Assembly (NCBI GenBank): GCA_037447655.1
Contig: JBBHKE010001544.1
Location: 362,939 to 426,938, forward strand
Length of the DNA: 64,000 nt
DNA from: Zygnema cylindricum
Taxonomy: Eukaryota; Streptophyta; Zygnematophyceae; Zygnematales; Zygnemataceae
Reading direction: 5' to 3'
Shown: piece after piece, positions 51,901-60,464 of the stretch
How the letters are laid out: each line of letters starts with the position of its first letter
Position numbering within the stretch: position 1 is the stretch's first letter
Position numbers and translations under genes: made by a program
Notes under the pieces: generated by a model
The model's database searches: none
What the model saw: only the letters and a program-made list of their open reading frames with translations
Told to the model about the DNA's origin: nothing

Positions 51901-52480
51901 GCCCGTTGGGCTCTTATTTTACAGGAATATGACATGGAAATAATCCATCGACCCCGGGCTCCTCAGTTTGAATGCCGAAGGCCTCTCCAACAACCCTTTG
52001 CCCCACTCTAATGATAACGGTGTTCGACAAGATTTTGATGACGAATCAGTTGCCTCCTTATCAACAGGAGCACATCTGATTTACAGTTTGGCAGCACTTA
52101 TAAACCACAAAACCGAACACGATCCATGGCGCGACAGTGCTTTAATTCTTTTTCTATCTACTCTGTCTTTTCTGGCGGGCAACCTATCAATGGAAGAGGT
52201 GCGTGTTCGTGAGAGAGCCCAAAGTTACTTATGGATAATGGGCTCACTTATTCGTCTGCTCTCAGATGGAAGTCATCGGTATGTCCCACGGCCGACGGAA
52301 CGACTATCATTTATCAACCAAATTCATACTGACCTTGGACACTATGGCACCAAACGGACTTTGAGTTTTGTACAGGCACGGTGTTGGTGGTCCGGCATGC
52401 AGGCTGATGTGGCGGCTGTGTTGGAAGAATGCATCACATGTGACCGGCTACGAACTTTATTTTCTAACTGATAGACCTCT
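48900..52480 (+). pseudogene. Gypsy reverse transcriptase, RNase H and integrase finger
   Basis: The RT N-terminus (about 49260-49540: DAFAFSLKDLG, then PIFKPKHRLSE) continues after a frameshift with RRMCGDYGELS and YFSILDL (49590-49707). It is cut by solo LTR B and resumes at 51021 (GFNQIEIEEKYRQKTAF, MPFGLKNAP, YIDD at 51201-51212). The thumb and RNase H lie in shifting frames to about 51950 (AYASRSNNQAESNYS, WALILQEYD). The integrase zinc finger (H-x5-H, then C-x2-C) spans 52320-52450. Frameshifts and stops make this a relic. Domain order and sequence identify Ty3/gypsy. Confidence 0.88.
49708..51020 (+). mobile_element. Solo LTR B (1313 bp) inside gypsy RT
   Basis: It begins TGTTGTTTTTGAAAAG and ends CCAAAGAACAACA, with target duplication GATCT (49703-49707, 51021-51025) placed within the RT LDLGQG codons. 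Sequence and internal repeats correspond to solo LTR A throughout, with indels. It inserted after the gypsy element. Confidence 0.92.
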
Positions 52481-52489
52481 CTTCAACCC

Positions 52490-53595
52490 TTGCCTATTCG
52501 GGTTCTCTTTTACAGGTGGTCGTGTGATCTTGCACTTCCCTTTCCCATTTCTCGAAGGGGCAAACAATGCATCATGATAATGATCGAGAATTTCGTAAAT
52601 GGGTGGAAGTTGTGGCACTCTCGAAGAAAACTGCCAAACTTACCACCGCTGCTTTTAAGGAGCACGTGCTCCTTAGTTATGGAGCCCCCGCAGAAGTACT
52701 TACTGACCAAGGAACCGAGTTCCCTGACGAATTTTAGGAGATGATGGAAAAGGCGTTAATCGATCACCGGCGGACGAGTCGATATCATCCTCAAGCAGAC
52801 GGTTTGGCAGAGAGAGCTGTACAAACCTTTAAGCGTGCTTTGCGTAAACATTGCTTGGAAAAACAGATTACAGTGTGGGATGAATCATTGGGATATATTG
52901 TCATGGGTTATCGCATGTCTGTACAGGCCAGCTTGGCAAATTTCAGCCCCTATTATGTGTTGTTTGGTCGAAAACCACTATTAGGTAGGAATGTACAGAA
53001 AGCCGCGAGCTTACCTCTACCTCTTATGTCTGATTCCCTGTTTTTGGAAGAACTAACTAACCAAGAGTTGCTTTTTGCTAGAGAAATGCCCATGGCTTTT
53101 GATAACATGCAGATTGACCAACATCGCGACTCCTTACGGTTTGCGACGACTCGCGGTGGCAGCTACCAGCCACAACAAAAACCCTTTTGGGTGGGGGATT
53201 ACGTTTATTTGCGACGGCAAACTTTTGACACACTCGACACGGATGTGTCAGCTCACATTTTGAGGATAACCAAAATCGACGCCAATGGATTATTAAGCTT
53301 ACAAGGGGCCGACACGCGAACTTTGCGGGAGCATTCAAAAAATTGTGCTCCTTGCTATCTACTTGACCTTTCCCACAGCATGGACCCGTGGCGGATGCCG
53401 ATTACCGAGGCCACTGAGTGTCAGTTGTGTCGGCAATCCAATGAAGAGACAACAAAGCTTCAATACGACTATTGCAATCTAGGATTCCATATAAAGTGTT
53501 TGGTTCCACTTCTGCACACTATCCCGGCTAGACAGTGGTTTTGCCACGGATGTCGCGACCTACCCGCAGTTTTTACCAGCTCTGCCGCATGCTAA
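52490..53595 (+). pseudogene. Gypsy integrase core and C-terminal PHD finger
   Basis: The integrase core is recognisable from about 52500 (IMIMIENF), with LTDQGTEF near 52700 and HPQADGLAER near 52790. From 52741 the frame is open to the stop at 53593. After an integrase C-terminal segment (VGDYVYLRRQ) comes a PHD finger (53419-53553) with Cys-x2-Cys, Cys, His-x2-Cys and Cys-x2-Cys at the expected spacing. The third zinc ligand is Tyr (TAC, 53464-53466) instead of Cys, which a single G-to-A change would explain. PHD fingers read histone tails, so the domain may have guided integration. That role is inferred. Confidence 0.82.
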
Positions 53596-53607
53596 GGAGC
53601 TTGGGGG

Positions 53608-53854
53608 TGGAAATTTTGTCCTTACTTACCTGACCTTGCTCTGTTTTTTTGAATTTCTTGCTAAGTCTATGTGTTCGAAATAATTTGCTTTTTCCGGCAG
53701 ATTCATTTATTATTTGTTGCGGTATATATATTTTGTACGTGATTGTGGTCACGAATACTGTGCATATGTCATGGTCATTCATTTTCTGGTGATAATCAGC
53801 GACCCAAGTTGGATGTGATGCATGCCATTGATAGTTACACCGTCATGCACGACA
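53608..53854 (+). repeat. 3' LTR of the methyltransferase-gypsy element
   Basis: The 247-bp LTR starts TGGAAATTTTG straight after a polypurine tract (AAGGAGCTTGGGGG, 53594-53607) and ends ATGCACGACA. It is closely similar over its whole length to 54796-55043. No 5' partner was found, because the element is truncated before the protease. Confidence 0.75.
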
Positions 53855-54795
53855 GCTGTCATGCCGTAAAACGTCAATATGTATTATTATTTAATCGCGT
53901 ACTAATTGATGTTTCAGTGACGTGACAGGTTCATATTCGAGAGTACAACTAGAGATACGTACGTGACAAAGTTCGGATTGTACTCCCGTACGACACCGCG
54001 GGAACACGATGTAAAATCAGCATGGAACTGAACCACGGTACAGCATCAAACGCTAAGAGTTCAAACTGCTACAAACTTGACAGGTGTCTGAAGTCATGAA
54101 CCCTAGAAGGTTCATGCATCATTTTTGATTAATTTAGGGAGAGTTTTCATCCTCGAGGTGTAGATGTAAGGCAGTCTAAGGCGACCTTGCAGCGATCGTC
54201 TCTAGAAACTGGCAGCGTTTAACATAGAAACCTGTCTGCTCAAAGACATGTAGGAATTAGTGTAGTTGTATGGATTAGTGACAACATAGGATAAATGCCA
54301 TTTGGCAATATATGAACTTTGCAAAAATTAAGCACGTGAATCCAACATTGGAAGGTTGTCGTTTTCTAGCAAGCATTATTCTCGTGATTTGTCGAACTCT
54401 ATCGCTAGGGTTTTCACCTAAATATTTAGTGACCGTCTAGTTTTTGAGTTAGGGTTTTTCCTTTTTTATACCCATAGTTTCATGATTGTAATTGTCTTTG
54501 AGCTTCTCCTTCTCTTTGTACTAAGACCTTACCTAATCTAGCGGCGCAAGCCAGCATGCAAGGTTTCCCTCTAGACTGTCTTCTACGTGCTGTGGTGGTT
54601 GAATTGCGTCCGTGGACTTGATGTTTCTTGCTGGCAGAGCTCTGACTTTGCAGTCTAGCTCCAGTCTTGTTTAGCTCTGTGGGAATACTAGCTATCTCGG
54701 CTCGTTCGTCCTGTTAAGGAAGGGTTCTTGTTTGTTGGTTGGACTCCTTTAGGAAATATTAAAAGACTTCAGAGCCTAGTGGCTACTATCGCAAA
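53855..54795. other. Stretch between two gypsy LTRs, no gene seen
   Basis: No coding region or known repeat was identified in these 941 bp. Confidence 0.4.
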
Positions 54796-55043
54796 TGGGA
54801 AAATTTCGTCTTTACTTACCTGACCTTACTCTGTTTTTTTAATTTTTTGCTAAGTCTATGTGTTCGAAATAATTTGCTTTTTCGGGCAGATTCATTTATT
54901 ATTTGTTGCGGTATATATGCTTTGTACCCGATTGTGGTCACGAATACTCTACATATGTTATGGTCATTAATTTTCTAGTGATAATCGGCGACCCAAGTTG
55001 GATGTGATGCATGCCATTCACAGTTACACCGTCATGCACGACA
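54796..55043 (+). repeat. Second gypsy LTR, apparently a 5' LTR
   Basis: This 248-bp sequence matches 53608-53854 end to end. It is followed directly by TGGCGCTACAACAG, which has the form of a primer site complementary to a tRNA 3' CCA end. It therefore looks like the start of another, otherwise unrecognised copy of the element. Confidence 0.7.
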
Positions 55044-55059
55044 TGGCGCTACAACAGCG
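55044..55059 (+). promoter_or_regulatory. Putative gypsy primer-binding site
   Basis: TGGCGCTACAACAGCG begins at the first base after the LTR and starts with TGG, complementary to a tRNA CCA end. The priming tRNA was not identified. Confidence 0.5.
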
Positions 55060-56786
55060 AAACCAAATCACCAAGTTAAAGATAAGAGAGTGCCTCAATA
55101 AGGTTTTCACAACAACGGGGGTTAGCTTCGCAAAGACACGTTGTTTTATATGTGAATGATTCCTATTGATAAGGGAAAATAACAAGGAACTTGTTCTAGG
55201 TTGTTAACTCATAAAGATGAACGAGGGGACCAATTGTTGAACTATAATAAAATGTCATTTACCATATGACTTTTTGGACATGAGCAAATTATTAGCTTTG
55301 TGAACCAAAAAACGTTAGGTGATGATATACGCCATCTGGCCTAACTCTTTAAAGAAGCTATTACGCTACGACGGTTAGATAAATTAATGTGAGACCCTTA
55401 AACTAAATTTGTGAAGGGTTTAAATATAAGTTAGTGATCTTTCGTGAGATTTAAAAGACCGTGGCTGATAAGTTAATGTAAAAGCATTAAAGACGAACAT
55501 AAATAATATAAATTAAAATAGTTTGAAAAAGAAAGTGCGAGTTAAATTGTTGTCTAAGAAAACAATGAGTTAAGATAGTGATCTCCACTTACGAACCAAA
55601 AAGGTCCAAAACATGATTTAGGGTAAAAACCATGAATAAAACACGAATTTTGGTTGTTTATATACGTTATGTGTTGCAGCTCATAAAACGTGATATCACC
55701 ATCACTATTTGAAAAACGTCGACAACGTACTTGAGGAACTACTCAACCCTGGTCAAAGTAAAAAAATGCACGTAAAACATAGATAACCGCCCCGTAACCT
55801 CTTTATGTTGCGACACCAAACTGATGTGGAAAAAAAGATGGTAAACATCTAATGAATTTGTAGACATACGGATATAGGTGCAAGTTAAGACATTCCCCCC
55901 CCCGTAAGCAAAAATACATACTCCTTCGGCAAGCTTAAAGACAAAACAATGGATGCTACTATAAAAAATGATGTTATAGTGGACGACATAGTTATTTGAG
56001 CCACTTTATATGGCAATTTAAACAAAGTCCGTGCGATAAAGTTTTTTTAGGTAAATTATGCTTAAAATTATACATACCATTTGTGAGGGTTCTTAGTCTA
56101 AAAAACGAGGGGATCAAACGAAAGGTTTAATGAAAATTCTTAATGAAGATTGATTGGATTTGATAAGGCCATAAGATTTGACAAAAGGCAAAAATTATTC
56201 GAGTGTTGGTGGGTGAGAATCCCCCAAGGCTTCAACCGTCGCCTACATGGTTGGTGATGACATTAATGGTCGAAGTGCTCGGGCAGTTGGAAGAGATTTC
56301 GCCACACCACACGAGCTACACCGCACCACGCATACGTGTTGTAGGAATAAGAAAAGAAGCTTGGGGTTGAGGAGGAGACTTGGAAAGGGTAATTACTCGA
56401 TACTTGTGTTATAGTCGTAGAGATTTCCAATCTGTTCATTTGAAACATTAACATCTTGATTGTGTTTCACGTGCCTCATAACACCCTCATGAGGAGGTAA
56501 GACGAAGACCGAAGATGCAAGATGAAAGAAAAAGCTGTCATGATGCCAATTTAGAGATTGTTTATGCTAAATGGTCAAGTAGGAACTAAAATGCATCTTT
56601 AATGCTTCCGAAGATGATAAGGAAGATGAGAGTAGAGTCGTGATCCATGGTAACCGATTCAATAACACTTAAACACGTCAGGTTGTGGACAAAATTCAGA
56701 ACGCTATGACATGTTGCTGAATTGGTGTGATGGGTGTATGTTACCTGTCTTATAGATTAAAGGGAGCCATAATAACGAGGATACGC
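55060..56786. other. Decayed stretch downstream of the gypsy 5' LTR
   Basis: No frame longer than about 65 codons and no gag or pol motif is seen. It may be the leader and gag region of a degraded gypsy copy, or unrelated. Confidence 0.35.
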
Positions 56787-56791
56787 TTTGA

Positions 56792-57827
56792 AGCAATTCT
56801 GTGTCCTCCATTGGACTACAGAATACAGGAAGCCTCTAGATAGTTACTAACTAACCCACTTTCAATGGCAACCACTGCTAACCAAGCAGACAAGCAGACA
56901 ATATTACTGCACCTTTGTGCAACCTAAACTCCCTTAAGTGCGTAGGAAAAAGAATCTCTGAAAACGCCCAACCAGGCAATAAGTTATGGGGTGGCAAAGA
57001 TGCCTATTTTATACAAATCCTCAAGGGGAGAGGTGACTGTACCAAAAACACTAAGTCATGATTCCCTCTAATAACTCCTATCTACTGAAGTACGGATCAA
57101 TTATGTTGTTGTACCATACCAGAAAGTACTACTGCCGGTGTACCTTTTGTACGACAAATGTACGACAAGGCTATTACGTGGACGCGTGCCCTCTTTTTAC
57201 CCGTCCGTAGGTTCCTCGGAATTCCCGCGACCAAATGTGATCTCTCCACGTGGCGCTAGGTCATGCCATGTCACAAAAATCCAAAGTGACCACTTCGAGA
57301 TTTCGGCGATGATGTGCGCCGTTGGATTTGAATCGAATTGCAATCTCATCCGTTATAAATACTTGTGAGACATTTGTTTCGCTGTCGAAACAAAATGCGC
57401 GGTATCCGTTTCGCAATAGTATCGTACTTCGTACTTTATAAAACTATATCTATGCATGCCTTATACAGTTTCAGTTAAATGAATTTGTTCCTTCCTAAAT
57501 AAATATATAATCTAACACATACTATAGCATTTAGCATCGATCCTAGTCTAACAGGATAAAGTTGGCCGCTATCGGCCAACTTGACGAACGGCAGGTACCA
57601 GGATCAAATCCCGGGTCCGTTAGATTTATTTTTAGTAACCTACTAAAAATAACTGCGTGTTGAACTAAGGCAACCATGGATTAACCACCCTCTCTATCCT
57701 TCAGTGACTACAACAAGTATGGGGGCTAGAGAGAGGAGGTGGAGGCAGAATGTCCGTCTTTTTCTTTTCCTTTTATAATAACATATTTAAACCTAGAAAA
57801 TACTCTAGAAATCTATTAATTTCAACA
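56792..57827 (-). mobile_element. Solo LTR of copia family 2, minus strand
   Basis: This is a 1036-bp LTR of the copia 3 type. On the minus strand it begins TGTTGAAATT (57827) and ends AATTGCT, a one-base change from TTGCA. The target duplication TTTGA is perfect (56787-56791, 57828-57832). It keeps the gag ATG context (ATGGAGGACACAG). No internal region is present. Confidence 0.9.
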
Positions 57828-57832
57828 TTTGA

Positions 57833-59100
57833 CACGTGTGGTGACACTGACACCATTAACGTACGTGTTAGAAGAGTTGGTTAAAGGCTAAAAGGTGAAA
57901 GTAAAGACTCGAGAGGAAGTTGCTACGTTTGAGGGGATTTGAGTATTATTGGAGGGAGGTATTGGGATAGATGGGGGAACCGAAGGTGGATGGATGGGGG
58001 GGGTGTGGCCTGAATGGATGATCAACCGTGGCTGACGAAGGGGAAGTGGAGGGTTTTCTGAAGTGTTTAATTGTAGGCACCCAAAACGATTGGGAGAATT
58101 TTAGCTAAGAGGCAAAAGTGTGGCACTAGATTAAGAACGCCCCTTATCTATTCATTACTGAGGGCAACGTATGATTTTTAATATAGGATATTTGTTTATC
58201 ACCTAAGTAAACGGTCCGGTCGAATCGGATACGATTGAAACACTGCCATTACGACTTTTGTGGAAAGTGTAATGTTGTGTATTGAAGGCCCCTTGCCGAT
58301 GTTTGATATGTACCTACTTTTGGGTACCCGATAATCGATATATCGCTTCTATTCTCGAGAAGCTCAATATCGTTATATTTTACCGATATACTGGCTCGAT
58401 GTGCCGATATGTTTATAACGCGATATTTCGGCGACGCTGGGTTCGAATAACGTTTTAAACCCCACAGCTGATTACCGTACAGCTGTACCGTGCTGAGTCA
58501 CCTCCTTACTTTTTGGAGGCGATGTTGACCGTTCGATTGTATTTTTTGGCTCGATGAACTGCGGATAAATGATGTATTTCGGTTTGCGTCATGTTATATC
58601 ACTATCAACGGTGTAAAACGATGCTTTCGTACTGTACCGCATATTTTAACCATCCAGATGAACATCTGAGGGGCAGTATGTATTTCGCTGACGGAACCGG
58701 CCATTGTCCACATAAGCATAGACCATAGTCTCATTTTACTGTACGGACATTTCTGGCTTGCTGTGACGAATTCTTCGTCAAACTCGACAGAAGTCTTTGC
58801 TTACACGCCACGTGCCACTATACCGTACCGCGGAAATGGTCAAGGAAATGGCGCGACGCACCAAACAACGACGCGTTTACACGAGGAATATCGAAGATTT
58901 TTGAAATATCCCGGGTTGGGCCCTAAAATTACTGTGGATCTTCGGTCCACGTCGCCAATTGTTTGAAAAATTTGAATTTTTAATTTTCGATGTACCTTAT
59001 TTTGCGTGTCCGTACATGCAACTGAGGTGTTACATGCTGCACTCCTGTACTCTATATACGTTTGAAACACACTATCTGAAGTGAAGAAGCTCAATTCGGG
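57833..59100. other. Intergenic; contains a hAT-like MITE fragment
   Basis: TAATGTTGTGTATTG followed by CCGATAATCGATATATCG (58270-58440) resembles the end and interior of the MITE at 10023-10473. No gene was recognised; open frames at 58763-59094 have no motifs. Confidence 0.4.
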
Positions 59101-59119
59101 ATAATCGTACGCATGTCGA

Positions 59120-59220
59120 TCCGTATGGTACAGTACTGTACTATACTGCTTACATAAGTACAGTATATTTTTCTGTACTGTACAGTACAGTAACTGTACT
59201 TTACTGTACTGTACTGTGAG
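59120..59220. repeat. TACTGTAC palindromic simple repeat
   Basis: Interleaved copies of GTACAGTA and TACTGTAC form a self-complementary, hairpin-prone stretch. Confidence 0.7.
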
Positions 59221-59624
59221 AGAGTTTCCTTATTCAAGCCAGCTTGCTGACTTCAAGATTGTCAATTCATTATTTGCCTTCTCTGTCTCTCTCTAATTCT
59301 TATTGAATCTTTCCTTAGTCATTTCTTTCTGATCCTGTCATATTCTCAAAAAGTTTTAATTTGACACTTACAGCAATTCCTTGGCGCTGCCATTCACGGA
59401 CTATTTAAACATAATTTAAAACATTGTTATCATCACTTGAAATCTACACATCCTCATCTTAACATCACTCTTGTAAAGTAATTCTTGTAATATTTATTCT
59501 TCATTCATATCCATTGGATGTTAACATCTTTCATAACCTAATATTTTTTTGTAATCAGCATGTAATTTTTAACATTCAACCATCATAACTTGATTCATGT
59601 TCTTTGGCACTTGAAGTTGTCATC

Positions 59625-59775
59625 ATTCTTGCATCATCTATTATCATTCTTACGTCATCTATTATCATTCTTACGTCATCTATTATCATTCTTACGTCAT
59701 CTATTATCATTCTTACGTCATCTATCATCATTCTTACGTCATCTATCATCCTTCTTGCATCATCTATTATCATCA
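59625..59775. repeat. 21-bp tandem repeat, about seven copies
   Basis: The unit reads ATTCTTACGTCATCTATTATC with small changes; the outer copies have GCATCA for ACGTCA. The period is a multiple of three, so both strands show open frames that are not genes. Most units carry TTACGTCA, a bZIP-type core. Confidence 0.9.
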
Positions 59776-60464
59776 AACAACATCATCAATTCATCTATAC
59801 TTCAGTCTGGTATTATCACTAGTATCCTTCTACCATCCCCTTGACATCAACTTGCATCAACTTACTTCTAACATAATCATATTCATCAACTTAAAAAAAA
59901 AAAAAAAAAACTTAATTTACTTAATTAACTTTATTAATCTTATTCCTCTTACTCATTAACTTTTTTTTCAACTTTTTTTTTTCTTTTTTTGGTTTTTTCA
60001 CCAAGAACATCGGACACCATCATGCATTCATCTCTTTTTCACACATCATCATACATAAATCACTTTTCATGATTAATGTCAAACTTAATTTTTCATCGGT
60101 CCCATCATTCATCATCATATATCATTTTTCATCATTAACATTACATTGAAATAATACATAAACATCACACATACACCATTTTTCATCATTAACATCATGC
60201 ATACATCATTTTTATAAATTACCATTATCACCATCTCAATGACATTTTCTTGCATTCCTATGTAATTAACTTAACAAACCCTAAAAATCACTAGAATTTC
60301 CGACCTATCCTCTTTTTTCAACTGCCCCCACCCCATGATTCGCCCTGGCTTCCCTTCTATCTCCCTCCTCTCCGAGGCTTACCCCTCCCTCTCCTCCCCC
60401 CTCTTGGGCCCTCCCTGCTTGGTCTCTCGCTCCCCTTCGCCATCGTTTCACCTCTCTCTCTTCC

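Noticed and set aside
59120-59220. TACTGTAC stretch as a CRISPR-like or regulatory array
   Set aside because: No unique spacers and no regular repeat length; it is a simple palindromic repeat in eukaryotic DNA.
59576-59844. Repetitive short frames (DDVRMI and SSIII type repeats)
   Set aside because: By-product of the 21-bp tandem repeat, whose period is a multiple of three.
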